NCBI GenBank assembly: GCA_030550585.1
Contig: JAUQPB010000001.1
Coordinates: 1-64,000, forward strand
Direction of reading: 5' to 3'
Length of the DNA: 64,000 bases
Source: Thermoproteota archaeon
GTDB lineage: Archaea; Thermoproteota; Thermoprotei_A; Sulfolobales; Ignisphaeraceae
The position numbers and the translations under genes were made by a program. Below are positions 52,675 through 61,919 of the stretch, one piece after another (within the stretch, counting starts at the first letter, position 1; each line of letters opens with the position of its first letter). Under the pieces are notes generated by a model that saw only the letters and a list, made by a program, of their open reading frames with translations, ran no database searches and was not told the origin of the DNA.

Positions 52675-53514
52675 TTACTTTTTTGCCTCTATCAAAACTA
52701 ATTTGACTAGATAGAATGCAATTGGTATGAGAACAATTCCAAACGCTATTGCTATTCCTATTGAAAGCATCTTCAGCACATCGCCTACATAGCCATATCT
52801 ACTAAATATGGCTGCTAACCCAACTAGTATAAATGCTAGCATCACAATGAATTGAAGATATGGAGCAACCTTTGCAAAATCTGGATGCTCTTGTAGAATC
52901 ATTTTAGACACGTCAATAACTATTATAACACCCATTGCGATGGCCACAATACCTACAAGCAGAGGGTATATCATCTCTGATGGGAGTTTAAACAAGGCGA
53001 ATGCAACTGTTAGCATTATGGCTATCAAGCCAACCAGTATCACATTCTCTATCAAGCTGACCAAGTACTTATATGATTCTCCCCAGCCTCTGGAGAGCAC
53101 AGAGCCAAGATATTTTGATAGTAGTATAGATAGTATGGTGCCTAGAGTTATAACGGCAACACCGCCAATTAGATAGGGTATATAGGAGACAACAGAATAT
53201 ATGAGAGCACCTCCATCGCCACCAAGAGGAATGTAGCCAATGGCAACAACGAGGGACAAAGCTATGATGAAAGCCATTGTCAAGCCGCCAATAAGATTCG
53301 ACAAATCTAGCTCTAGCGTAGCAATGTTCTTACCAACATCTGTTTTCAGCAAAGGCTTCTCAACATATTTGTCGATAACTCTATTCACTATCTCGCCAAC
53401 TAAATACCCGACAATAACGCCGATGGCAACCCATATTAGTGCAGCAATCAAATTTGGTAGGGTGTCTACAAAGGATTGCCACAGTCTAGCCAGGGCATCT
53501 CCTGCACTACTCAA
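52675..53514 (-). CDS. MscS-like transmembrane-repeat protein
   Basis: 279 residues with five to six membrane helices and the conserved TM-helix repeats (LPNLIAALIWVAIGVIVGYL, YLVGEIVNRVIDKYVEKP) seen in CmpX-like relatives of small mechanosensitive channels. The beta domain of MscS is missing. Probably an ion channel or membrane-tension protein. Start ATG 53514. Confidence 0.8.
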   Translation of the reverse strand: MSSAGDALARLWQSFVDTLPNLIAALIWVAIGVIVGYLVGEIVNRVIDKYVEKPLLKTDVGKNIATLELDLSNLIGGLTMAFIIALSLVVAIGYIPLGGDGGALIYSVVSYIPYLIGGVAVITLGTILSILLSKYLGSVLSRGWGESYKYLVSLIENVILVGLIAIMLTVAFALFKLPSEMIYPLLVGIVAIAMGVIIVIDVSKMILQEHPDFAKVAPYLQFIVMLAFILVGLAAIFSRYGYVGDVLKMLSIGIAIAFGIVLIPIAFYLVKLVLIEAKK

Positions 53515-53666
53515 CTAGTATACCCCCAGTCTAGCCATATTCTTTAGAAGGCTTTATAAATTTTTTGTCTATGTCTGTAAAATATCAGGTAGTAGAAATG
53601 GAATTGTTATGGCCTTAGCAGAGAAAACGGTAAGCAAATATATTTGGTTCGGTAGCGGTTATACAT

Positions 53667-53721
53667 ATTGTGAAGAGTACCCCTGGGTCTGAACAGTGAT
53701 GAGAAGGCATTTGTCGGATGG
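53667..53721 (+). ncRNA. Candidate C/D box sRNA in the leader of the M50 gene
   Basis: C GTGAAGA 53670-53676 (one mismatch), D' CTGA 53689-53692, 3-nt spacer, C' GTGATGA 53696-53702, D CGGA 53715-53718 (one mismatch). Both guides are exactly 12 nt (53677-53688 and 53703-53714). A TATA-like AAATATATTTGG near 53636-53647 would start transcription at about the C box, so the RNA would be the 5' leader of the gene at 53731. Confidence 0.5.
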
Positions 53722-53730
53722 TGATGCTCT

Positions 53731-54297
53731 ATGGATTTTAGAGAGCTCTTTGATCTTATAGCATCTGCTTTTGTTGTCTTTGTAATATTCTCTCTTCCCT
53801 ACATTAATCCGCCTAACTATGAAATGCTAGTTTCCTATCTCCTCGCTACAGCAACTGCATTTGTTTTTCATGAGCTTGCCCACAGAGCTGTTGCTAGGTC
53901 AAAAGGTGTTTTTGCTGTTTATAGGGCTTGGTACCTAGGCCTCTTGATATCTCTTGTTCTTGCGATAGCCACTCGCGGAACGTTTGTCTTTATTGCTCCC
54001 GGAGCTGTCGAAATTTATATGCCGATCTATCTACCATCGATAGAATCTAGCATTGCTATCGCAGGCCCCACAACCAATGTAGTCATATCATTGTTATGCA
54101 TACCGCTATCTATGGTGCCTAGAATATCTGTGTATGCTCGTGTTGTGGGCTATGTAAACTCCTCCCTAGCCCTATTCAATTTGTTGCCTATACCACCTCT
54201 CGATGGATACAAAGTTTTCAGATATGATGTCGTTAGATGGGGTCTTGCAATGATTTTATCCATAGTCTCATTCATTATCTACATACTCTTTATATGA
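53731..54297 (+). CDS. M50 (site-2 protease-like) membrane metallopeptidase
   Basis: 188 residues with about five membrane helices. Zinc motif HExxH in a helix (VFHELAHRAVARSKG) and the second site PIPPLDGYKVFRYD, as in archaeal minimal site-2 proteases without PDZ domain. It would cut membrane-spanning regulators. Its 3' end overlaps the convergent GATase gene by 8 nt. Confidence 0.92.
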   Translation: MDFRELFDLIASAFVVFVIFSLPYINPPNYEMLVSYLLATATAFVFHELAHRAVARSKGVFAVYRAWYLGLLISLVLAIATRGTFVFIAPGAVEIYMPIYLPSIESSIAIAGPTTNVVISLLCIPLSMVPRISVYARVVGYVNSSLALFNLLPIPPLDGYKVFRYDVVRWGLAMILSIVSFIIYILFI

Positions 54298-55120
54298 CCC
54301 TCATCCTCCTCATTTCTATGGAGCCGTCTCTAATCTCAACGAAGTACATCTCGCCATTGCCTAGCGGTTCGCCTCTCCAGCCAAACAGCTTCTCGAGGTA
54401 GTAGCCCACTGTTGAAGATGCTATGACCATGCTATCCCCATCTACTTCTATTCTTAGCAACTGGTAATAGTCTCTGTTCTTCTCCCCTTCGCCAGTTATG
54501 TAATTCAAAGAGAAGGATACCGCCCTATGGCTCGCCTCATCAACTATTATACCAACGCTGTTAAGAGATGTTTCCACAGCTCCAATCTCTATGACCCTAC
54601 CCATAGCTTTTGCCAGCGACTCTACATCTATTCTGTCAATGTTTTTCGCTATCCAATATGCAACAAAAAATGAATCGGCATAGCTATTCACAAGACCCTC
54701 CAATCCAAGTTCTCTTGCAAGCAGATTCTTATTGACAGAGCCATTGTGCGCAAACCACAGGCTGAGTTTTCCAGGTATGCTTATGTGGAATGGATGAGAA
54801 TTGAACACGTTTATAGGCTCTGAAGAAGTTAGTCTGCTGTGCATTATCATATGGATCCACTGTACATCTGTTGGAATGCCTTTGACAAATCTCCTAACAT
54901 CTTCGTCTAGTAGGGGTAGCGATGTTTTATAGTAGGCGAACCCCATTTCATCAAACTTCATGAATGCATATGCTGCCCCCCATCCATGGTTATGGGATCT
55001 CCTACCCCTTCTAACCCTATCGAGAACAACATCATGCTGTGTAGCAAGTTTAAACCCTTTCACAACCTTAATTAGATTGCCTGTCTTGCCAACGCCAACA
55101 AAATGAAGTATTCTACACAT
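54290..55120 (-). CDS. Class II glutamine amidotransferase
   Basis: 276 residues from ATG 55120, chosen so that Cys is residue 2 (MCRILHFVG), the N-terminal nucleophile exposed after Met removal. Ntn fold motifs: SHNHGWGAAY, HMIMHSRLTSSEPINVFNSH, LWFAHNGSVN and YADSFFVAYWI. It releases ammonia from glutamine; no fused synthase domain is present, as in YafJ-like proteins, so the acceptor is unknown. Confidence 0.92.
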   Translation of the reverse strand: MCRILHFVGVGKTGNLIKVVKGFKLATQHDVVLDRVRRGRRSHNHGWGAAYAFMKFDEMGFAYYKTSLPLLDEDVRRFVKGIPTDVQWIHMIMHSRLTSSEPINVFNSHPFHISIPGKLSLWFAHNGSVNKNLLARELGLEGLVNSYADSFFVAYWIAKNIDRIDVESLAKAMGRVIEIGAVETSLNSVGIIVDEASHRAVSFSLNYITGEGEKNRDYYQLLRIEVDGDSMVIASSTVGYYLEKLFGWRGEPLGNGEMYFVEIRDGSIEMRRMRVI

Positions 55121-55175
55121 CCACATACACACCTACAAAGCTTTTGCATTAGCATAAATAGCCAGCTGTTTAATG

Positions 55176-56543
55176 CTAATAAATGTTCTTGGGCGCTGAT
55201 CTAGAGAGAAATTCGTCTATAAGCACTTGTATGGACGGCCCCTCAACTATTTTCATATGCCAGAACGCCCTCACCACAGGCTTGTTGATTTTTATAACCC
55301 TTTCTATTCTTGCTGGTGTTCCCAGCACAACAGCATCTGCAGGAACTCTATTTATGGTTTCTTCAAGATCTCTCAACTGCTGGGGTGTGTAGCCGAGGCT
55401 TGGCACCACAGGCCCTATGCCGGGGTAGAGCTCGTAAACCTTTTTTATGTAGCCAACAGCATAATCTCTTGGATCGACGACCTCAGCTCCAAACTTTCTC
55501 GCTGCCACATATCCAGCCCCATAAGATGCTCCACCATGCGTGACGGTTGGGGCGTCCTCAACTACTACAACACTCTTTCCTGAAATCACACTGGCGTTGT
55601 TGACCTCCACAACGAAATCTGCCTTGACTATATGAGCATCTCTATTTATCTTCCTCACATTATCGACGATTCTGCTGATATTCTCCTCTTTTGCCTCCCC
55701 AACCTTGGTTATTATCACAGCGTCGGCTAGTCTTATGTTGACCTCGCCTGGATATGCGCCAATCTCTATTCCGGGTCTTGTACTATCGGTTACGGTGATC
55801 CAGTACCACGGTCTATAGAATGGCCAGTCGTTGTTTCCACCATCCCACAGTATCACATCCCCAAGCTTCTCAGCCTCTATGAGGATTCTCGTATAGTCTG
55901 CACCAAGCAAGACAGTTGATCCAAGTTCTAGGTGGGGCTCTATCTCCTCCCTCTCCTCTATGGTGATGCCATGTATGTCCAGATCATCCAAACTTTTGAA
56001 CACTTGGACTATCTGCACCCCAAAATCTCTATATATCATGGGGTGCCTGACAACAGAGACCCTCAAACCCCTTCTTCTAAGCTCTTGGACAACAGCCTTT
56101 GAGACAGTGCTCTTCCCAGCTCCGGTCTTGGTGGCCGTAACTGCTATCACAGGCTTTACAGAGTCCAGCATAGTTTCTTTCAAACCTAGGATCCTGAAGC
56201 TACAACCTGTTGAGAGAACATATGATACTATCCTGCCGAGCTCCTCGTAAGTCAGATCGCTTAGACATAAAACGGCCTCGTCAACGCCATAGAACTTGAC
56301 TATATTCGGGAGCATGTCTAGGGGGTATATGGGGATGCCACTGGAATATCTATCGCCAGAAACAGCCTCGGGCACTCTTCTAAATTCTGCACCCGGTATT
56401 TGAGTAAACAAAAATGCTACAACCTCTACACTTGGATCCCTTCTCAGCACAGTTATGAAATTGTGTATGTCCCTGCCACCAGCACCTATAACCACTACCC
56501 TTCTAACCAAAACACGCCACCAGATACCAACTCTTGTTAGCAA
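55176..56543 (-). CDS. cpgS: Cyclic 2,3-diphosphoglycerate synthetase-like GTP/ATP-binding protein
   Basis: 455 residues as the longest frame; the conserved part begins at VRRVVVIGAGGRDIHNFI, so a start at TTG or GTG near 56510 is likely. P-loop VTATKTGAGKSTVSKAV, WDGGNNDWPFYRPWYWITV, DAVIITKVGEAKEEN and VVEDAPTVTHGGASYGAGYV are typical of archaeal cPGS-family proteins. cPGS makes the thermoprotectant cyclic diphosphoglycerate; some crenarchaeal members may do another phosphotransfer. Confidence 0.88.
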   Translation of the reverse strand: MLTRVGIWWRVLVRRVVVIGAGGRDIHNFITVLRRDPSVEVVAFLFTQIPGAEFRRVPEAVSGDRYSSGIPIYPLDMLPNIVKFYGVDEAVLCLSDLTYEELGRIVSYVLSTGCSFRILGLKETMLDSVKPVIAVTATKTGAGKSTVSKAVVQELRRRGLRVSVVRHPMIYRDFGVQIVQVFKSLDDLDIHGITIEEREEIEPHLELGSTVLLGADYTRILIEAEKLGDVILWDGGNNDWPFYRPWYWITVTDSTRPGIEIGAYPGEVNIRLADAVIITKVGEAKEENISRIVDNVRKINRDAHIVKADFVVEVNNASVISGKSVVVVEDAPTVTHGGASYGAGYVAARKFGAEVVDPRDYAVGYIKKVYELYPGIGPVVPSLGYTPQQLRDLEETINRVPADAVVLGTPARIERVIKINKPVVRAFWHMKIVEGPSIQVLIDEFLSRSAPKNIY

Positions 56544-56625
56544 AGGTAAAATAAACTATTGCTGGAACCATACATCTAATAGCTAAGCAATCGCCCATAT
56601 CATATTGTGTAGCAAAGTTGCTTAA

Positions 56626-57381
56626 TCACATCTGCAACGGATGAACAATCTCTATGTCTCCAGCACTGAATGTGTAGTAAACCCAGTCGGGGTTGTGTCT
56701 AGTTATTTTCAGTTTCTTCACCATGGCTCTCCACAAAACGGCTTTGTTTTTATGCTGCGTTGTATACCAAATCTTCTCAGCTTTTATCACCCCATCTACA
56801 TTGTGTTCAATGCTTGCTAACAACTCCCTTGCCTGAGGTGTCGATGTATGTAGCGTTGCAACCGTTAGAATGTTTTTAGCCTTTGAGAAGTTTGCTCTAA
56901 TGACTTTTATGTGCTCTGCCAAATCCATTGTTTTGTAGAAACACAGAAACTCATTTAGAGAGTCTATCGCTATAAGGCCCCTGCTCTCTAGACCCATCTC
57001 ATTTGCAATACCTAAAAGCGTTTCAATTACATGTTCAATGTTCTGGGGGTTCACCTTGGCTATCACAGATATATGCGACTTGAAGTCTCTGTCTCTTATC
57101 CTCTCACTATATCCATCTACAATAAAAAACTGCTTCTTTTTAACATACTCTATAACATCTATTTTCAGATTCTCAAGCTGTAGAGCAACCGTTTTTGGAT
57201 CATCGTCTAGAGCAAGGTATAAAACGGGCTCTCCCAACTGAAGAACACTCCCAACAATTTTTGCAAGAAGCACACTTTTGCCAGAACCACTTTTGCCGGC
57301 TATTACAATGAACGAGTTTCTTGGTATGCCCTCAGGAAACATTGTTTTCAGCGGCTCCAAACCTGGTATCAGCATAGACAT
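56626..57381 (-). CDS. KaiC/RadA-family ATPase
   Basis: About 251 residues from ATG 57381 (MSMLIPGLEPL). RecA-fold domain with Walker A AGKSGSGKSVLL, Walker B RGLIAIDSLNEF, and the KaiC-like start LEPLKTMFPEGIPRNSFIVI. Archaeal single-domain KaiC-like proteins act in signalling, often with archaellum or stress control. The C-terminal part (YTFSAGDIEIVHPLQM) is complete. Single gene. Confidence 0.86.
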   Translation of the reverse strand: MSMLIPGLEPLKTMFPEGIPRNSFIVIAGKSGSGKSVLLAKIVGSVLQLGEPVLYLALDDDPKTVALQLENLKIDVIEYVKKKQFFIVDGYSERIRDRDFKSHISVIAKVNPQNIEHVIETLLGIANEMGLESRGLIAIDSLNEFLCFYKTMDLAEHIKVIRANFSKAKNILTVATLHTSTPQARELLASIEHNVDGVIKAEKIWYTTQHKNKAVLWRAMVKKLKITRHNPDWVYYTFSAGDIEIVHPLQM

Positions 57382-57491
57382 GTGGAAGACCAGAATTTTA
57401 TCCCACAACAAAATTTTTAAGTTTATGAAGAATACTATCCTCATTATTTGAAATGTTGACCTAGATGGATACTCTACCGTGGTTGTTGTGA

Positions 57492-58481
57492 ATGAAGGGA
57501 ATAGTTGTTGACTCCATTAAAAAGACTTATATTAGTAAGGAGGGCTTTAGGAAGAAGCGTGTTGTCGAGGCTTTGAAGGGGGTTTCGCTAACTGTTGGCA
57601 GTGGAGAGATACATGCTCTTCTAGGGCCAAACGGAGCCGGAAAGTCGACTCTTGTCAAGATACTGGCAACACTTCTTCTCCCAGATTCTGGAAGAGCATA
57701 TGTAGACGGCTATGATGTTGTTAGAGAGGCTGAGAAGGTTAGGAGGGTTATCGGCATTGTATTAGATGTTTCGAAAGGTTTCTACACCTCACTAAGCGGC
57801 TACGAGAATCTTGTCTTCTATGCTCTTCTAAAAGGGTATTCCTATCAAGAGGCTAGGAGAAGAGCGAAAGAGGTTCTCGAGCTTGTCGGACTCTACGAAA
57901 TGAATGCCCACAACAGGCCCTACTACACATATAGCCTTGGGATGAGGGCTAGACTCTCAATAGCAAAGGCTCTTTTGACAAATCCGCCTGTTCTACTCTT
58001 AGATGAGCCGACACTCGGCCTAGACGTTGAAAGTGCAAAGGCTGTGAGGAAGCTGATCACGGATCTTGCCAAAGAGGGTAGAACAGTTCTTATAACAGGT
58101 CACAACATGCATGAGATAGAGCAGATAGCCTCGTCGATAACTATAATAGATAGCGGTCGTGTGATAGTATCTGGAAATCCATCAGAACTCAAAGCAAAGC
58201 TGGGCTTGATGCTCAAAGTCTCTACAAGAATAGAAGGTCTTCACACCCCCCAAATTCTCGAGAAAATAAAAAGCTTTATACCAATTGAAAAGGCTAGCAT
58301 AGAGCCCCTCGACAGCTCTACAAAAATCGTTTTCTACACCAAGGCTAGTAGAGAAGAGGTTGTGCAGAGCATTATGCAGATGCACAGCACACTAGATTTG
58401 AAAATACTTGATTTGGTTGTCGAGGAGCCGACGCTTGAGGATGCCTATATAGCTGTTGTTGGTGAGGGTCATGGTCATTAA
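57492..58481 (+). CDS. ABC exporter ATPase
   Basis: 329 residues. Walker A GPNGAGKSTLVK, signature YSLGMRARL, Walker B VLLLDEPTLGLD, H-loop ITGHN. The C-terminal 90 residues are the extension typical of DrrA/NatA-like exporters. It overlaps the first permease by 11 nt and heads a three-gene operon with two ABC-2 permeases. Confidence 0.95.
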   Translation: MKGIVVDSIKKTYISKEGFRKKRVVEALKGVSLTVGSGEIHALLGPNGAGKSTLVKILATLLLPDSGRAYVDGYDVVREAEKVRRVIGIVLDVSKGFYTSLSGYENLVFYALLKGYSYQEARRRAKEVLELVGLYEMNAHNRPYYTYSLGMRARLSIAKALLTNPPVLLLDEPTLGLDVESAKAVRKLITDLAKEGRTVLITGHNMHEIEQIASSITIIDSGRVIVSGNPSELKAKLGLMLKVSTRIEGLHTPQILEKIKSFIPIEKASIEPLDSSTKIVFYTKASREEVVQSIMQMHSTLDLKILDLVVEEPTLEDAYIAVVGEGHGH

Positions 58482-59292
58482 CATTCTAAGAGCTCTTACC
58501 TATAGGGAGATCGTGTGGTTCAAAAGATTCGCCTCTGACTACATTGTTTCGTGGATACTGCCCCTAGCCTTCTCACTAGGTGTAGTGTTTCTACCTGCAA
58601 CAATATCCGATATCAACACAGTTGTTGGTAGAATGAGCTCTATGTTCGACTATCAAATGGATTTGAAGACAGCCTACATGCTAGCACTTTCTGTAACGGG
58701 TATAGTGAACATAGTTGCCATAACAGTAAACGATGTTATCCAAACAATATTCTCAGAGTTTAGATTTATGGAGGTTGGGTGGATGATACTGGAGACCACA
58801 AGTCTAACCAGATATGGAATTGCCAACGCCATCGTCAGGCCAGCTATAATGACACCTCTAACAACATTGTATCTAGCACCAATCCTAGCCTATTTAGACG
58901 GTTTAAACGGTTTGACAACATTTGCGATACTTGAAGTAGCTTTCGAGGTGACGGCCATTGCCCTAGGATTCTATGCGACAGCTATAGCCCTTGTGCTAAC
59001 CTTTTACACGAGGATTTCAAGGCCCTGGACAATATCAAATGTTTTAGCGCCTGCCATATTGGCTGGTGCTGGTGTGTATATCCCAGTTAGTCTTGTGCCA
59101 GCTGTTCTAAGGCTCTTCGCATATACAACCCCTGTTCCAGAGTCTTGTGAAATAGTCTACCTGATAGCGTTGAGAGGGGTTCCAGGAGAGTTAATATGGT
59201 TCATGGCTATAGCCTCGTTTGCAATGACACTATATGTGGCTGTCTCTGGGCTACTGTCTAAGAGTGCCGACATCAGGGTGAGGAAAGGGTGA
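58471..59292 (+). CDS. ABC-2 type permease 1
   Basis: About 273 residues from ATG 58471, overlapping the ATPase end. Six membrane helices, starting with YIVSWILPLAFSLGVVFLP. It pairs with the next permease as a heterodimer. Substrate unknown; drug or lipid export is usual for the class. Confidence 0.88.
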   Translation: MVINILRALTYREIVWFKRFASDYIVSWILPLAFSLGVVFLPATISDINTVVGRMSSMFDYQMDLKTAYMLALSVTGIVNIVAITVNDVIQTIFSEFRFMEVGWMILETTSLTRYGIANAIVRPAIMTPLTTLYLAPILAYLDGLNGLTTFAILEVAFEVTAIALGFYATAIALVLTFYTRISRPWTISNVLAPAILAGAGVYIPVSLVPAVLRLFAYTTPVPESCEIVYLIALRGVPGELIWFMAIASFAMTLYVAVSGLLSKSADIRVRKG

Positions 59293-60068
59293 ATATGAGG
59301 AGAATACTGCATGTGCTTTACATAGGATTTGTATTGTCTAAAATGCATATAGCAGGCTATATAGCATCTATTGTCAACTCTATACTGTGGTTCATAGTAA
59401 TGTTTGTTCCCACAGTAATATTCAGTGGATATCCTCTAGAGGCCCTATCCGTTCTCCTACCAGGCATATATGCATTAACAGTAGCAAGCAGCGCTATGTG
59501 GACATCAACCGAGTTTCTGAGATGGAATGTCTACCAGGGGCTAACCGACATGTATAGAGAGAACGGTTTAACAGTATTCCACTATCTTCTAAGCAACTCT
59601 GTAGTGGACTCTGTAGTGATTGGCACATCCACATACATCCTCTCAGCATATATAATGGCATCTTATCTGGGGCTTGGAATAGAGGCTGCCCTCCCAAAGA
59701 GCTACTTGTACCTCTTCCTAGCAATAGCCTTATCCATACCAACATATCTACTTGTAGGTTCTATAATCGGCTATCTAATGGCCTCAACCTCTATTAGCGG
59801 GTCATGGATAAACATAATCCAGATGATAATAGCCTTGGGTACAATAGTACCGCCAAAAACATTTCCAAACACATGGATACTACTTGCAAATCCCCCAACA
59901 ATTGTGGCAGAAATCCTTAGAATAGGATACAACACCAACACACTACCCCCAGACATTCTCGTAGCAATTGGTGTAGCTATGATATTTGTGTACACAGCTC
60001 TAGGCTACTTCATTGGTATGCTATGTGACAAGAGAATCGCTAGATATGGCCTAGAATACAGGTTCTGA
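59289..60068 (+). CDS. ABC-2 type permease 2
   Basis: 259 residues from the ATG that overlaps the previous stop (59289-59292). Six membrane helices (IVNSILWFIVMFVPTVIFSG and others) and the conserved ABC-2 loop region (PPKTFPNTWILLANPPTIVA). Last gene of the exporter operon; convergent with the HhH/FeS gene 7 nt away. Confidence 0.88.
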   Translation: MNMRRILHVLYIGFVLSKMHIAGYIASIVNSILWFIVMFVPTVIFSGYPLEALSVLLPGIYALTVASSAMWTSTEFLRWNVYQGLTDMYRENGLTVFHYLLSNSVVDSVVIGTSTYILSAYIMASYLGLGIEAALPKSYLYLFLAIALSIPTYLLVGSIIGYLMASTSISGSWINIIQMIIALGTIVPPKTFPNTWILLANPPTIVAEILRIGYNTNTLPPDILVAIGVAMIFVYTALGYFIGMLCDKRIARYGLEYRF

Positions 60069-60075
60069 TACTTGT

Positions 60076-61020
60076 TCAGTAATACCATGTGTCGTAGTAG
60101 AAAGGCTCGTTGACAAAAACCCCCGTTTCATATGCCCTGCAAAAACTTTTGAATGGGCAAACACTGCATCTAGGCTCATCATATCTACACACGCTTCTAC
60201 CAAAATACCACATGAAATCGTCTATCAGGAGAGGGTCAACACTACTAAGCCTTGACATCGCCTTATACGCCTCTCTAACAGCCAGGCGAATCAACACATC
60301 TTCGTCATGCGATATGGGGGAGCCTCTAACAGCCTTTTCGGATAGGCTATACTCAAGCTCTACAACACCGGTTCTCAGTGCTATCCTCGTCAGATGGTTG
60401 TCTACAGCCACATGCAGATTTTCCTTGTCTATGGGATTGAACAGACCTCTGTAGACTAGGAACTTGACTAGGAGAAAAATCTTCTTCTCTACAGGATCCT
60501 GGTACGCCTTGAACACCTTTAGCAGGTCTGCAAGGCCGTAGCCATTCAAAGACCTTATATAGTTTCTGGATAGCAAGATAATATTCTTTGGATTAGAGCT
60601 GTAGACCAGAATTATCTTCTGGCCCAAGTCGTTGAGCAGATGCGTTCTAAGCCCAATGTCAACCGGCTTGGCATCGCCTACAGAAAGCCACTTCGCCACC
60701 TCATCCTCTCTAACCCTAGCCAGATGCTCTGGACTAAAGAAATCTGGGTTGTTTCTATACATCTCGATCCCTAGCCTGTACAGCAGATCCGCGCCTCTAA
60801 GCCTCTCACCATCTATAATAGCCTCATAGGGTTTTCCAGGACGGCTCAGTCTATGATCCATTGCAACCATGGTCAGGAAGTACATCAGAACCTGCTCTAG
60901 AGGCTCATTCGATTTTGGGTAGAACCTAGAGTCAAAAACATTCATCTTATGCTCTTCGCTAACCACTCTAGGCAGAATCTCTGCGATAGAGGCTATCCTC
61001 CAGTTGACAAGAGTGGGCAT
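60076..61020 (-). CDS. HhH/iron-sulfur DNA glycosylase-like protein
   Basis: 314 residues. The C-terminal C-x6-C-x2-C-x5-C (Cys 278, 285, 288, 294; CRYDEPRCSVCPFKSFC) has the endonuclease III spacing, and the helical part with NYIRSLNGYGLADLLKVF and VDNHLTRIALRTG resembles HhH-GPD-type folds. The catalytic Lys/Asp pair is not evident. It may be a DNA-repair relative or a non-catalytic DNA-binding protein. No relation to the exporter genes is apparent. Confidence 0.7.
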   Translation of the reverse strand: MPTLVNWRIASIAEILPRVVSEEHKMNVFDSRFYPKSNEPLEQVLMYFLTMVAMDHRLSRPGKPYEAIIDGERLRGADLLYRLGIEMYRNNPDFFSPEHLARVREDEVAKWLSVGDAKPVDIGLRTHLLNDLGQKIILVYSSNPKNIILLSRNYIRSLNGYGLADLLKVFKAYQDPVEKKIFLLVKFLVYRGLFNPIDKENLHVAVDNHLTRIALRTGVVELEYSLSEKAVRGSPISHDEDVLIRLAVREAYKAMSRLSSVDPLLIDDFMWYFGRSVCRYDEPRCSVCPFKSFCRAYETGVFVNEPFYYDTWYY

Positions 61021-61043
61021 GGTCCATCACCACAAATTTGACT

Positions 61044-61916
61044 TTACGCTGCCCTCTCCTCCCTGAAGTACACCTCTCCAAGAGCTTTTGGCATCGCAAC
61101 TTTTTTGCTTAGTGGAGTGGCATACACAATGACCACTACCGCTAGCGATACCATAAATGGTAGTGCATTTACCACATCTGTTGGAACTCCATAGAGAAGT
61201 TGTAGAGCGTATGACGATGTGTATAGATATCCGAATGCAATGGCTATGGGATATGCTATTAGGGGGTGCCACGAAGATGCCATTGCGAGGGTTATAGCCA
61301 GAAACCCGTATCCCATGCCCGTGTACTGTGACCAGCCACTTCTATAAATCGTTGTGTAGATGTAGGAGCCTATGGAAACCAGCGTGTATCCGATTATAGT
61401 TGCTATGTACCTTGTTCTCCACACCCTGACACCAGCTGCCTCAGCAGCTCTTGGATTGAATCCACAGGCCCTAATCTCTGTTCCAAGCCTCGATCTATAT
61501 AATGTGAACCATGTTAAAACCGCTGTTGCCACGCCTATCAGAGCTAGAATCGGCTTTCCAATACCTATTGGGACCAGGGATCTGCTCTTCATGTATCTAA
61601 GCCCTATTAGTGCTCCAACACCATAGAATGCTATGTTTAGAGATAGCCCAGTCAAAACGTGTGGTGCATGCAATACATTGATGAATGTTGCGAAGATTAG
61701 CGATAAAGCTATTGTTGATGCCAGCGAAATGAGAAGCCCTTGGACATAGCCAATGTTTTGAACGGCCACAAACGTTACCGCTATCGAGAAGGTTATTATG
61801 CCGTCTATCGCAAGGTTTATAACACCACTCCTCTCAACAACTATGTCTCCTAGGATCCACAGAGTCAGTGCTATTGCCAGCGGATCTGCTAAGATAGTTA
61901 GTATGGGCTCCACCAT
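61044..61916 (-). CDS. ABC importer permease, BMP-type nucleoside/sugar (YufQ-like)
   Basis: 290 residues, about eight to nine membrane helices of the BPD_transp_2 (RbsC-like) family, with ERSGVINLAIDGIITFSIAV near the N terminus (the E-G-x-M-L region of nucleoside transporters), and IRACGFNPRAAEAAGVRVWR as the coupling loop. Third gene of an operon with the ATPase and the second permease. Confidence 0.92.
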   Translation of the reverse strand: MVEPILTILADPLAIALTLWILGDIVVERSGVINLAIDGIITFSIAVTFVAVQNIGYVQGLLISLASTIALSLIFATFINVLHAPHVLTGLSLNIAFYGVGALIGLRYMKSRSLVPIGIGKPILALIGVATAVLTWFTLYRSRLGTEIRACGFNPRAAEAAGVRVWRTRYIATIIGYTLVSIGSYIYTTIYRSGWSQYTGMGYGFLAITLAMASSWHPLIAYPIAIAFGYLYTSSYALQLLYGVPTDVVNALPFMVSLAVVVIVYATPLSKKVAMPKALGEVYFREERAA

Positions 61917-61919
61917 ACC

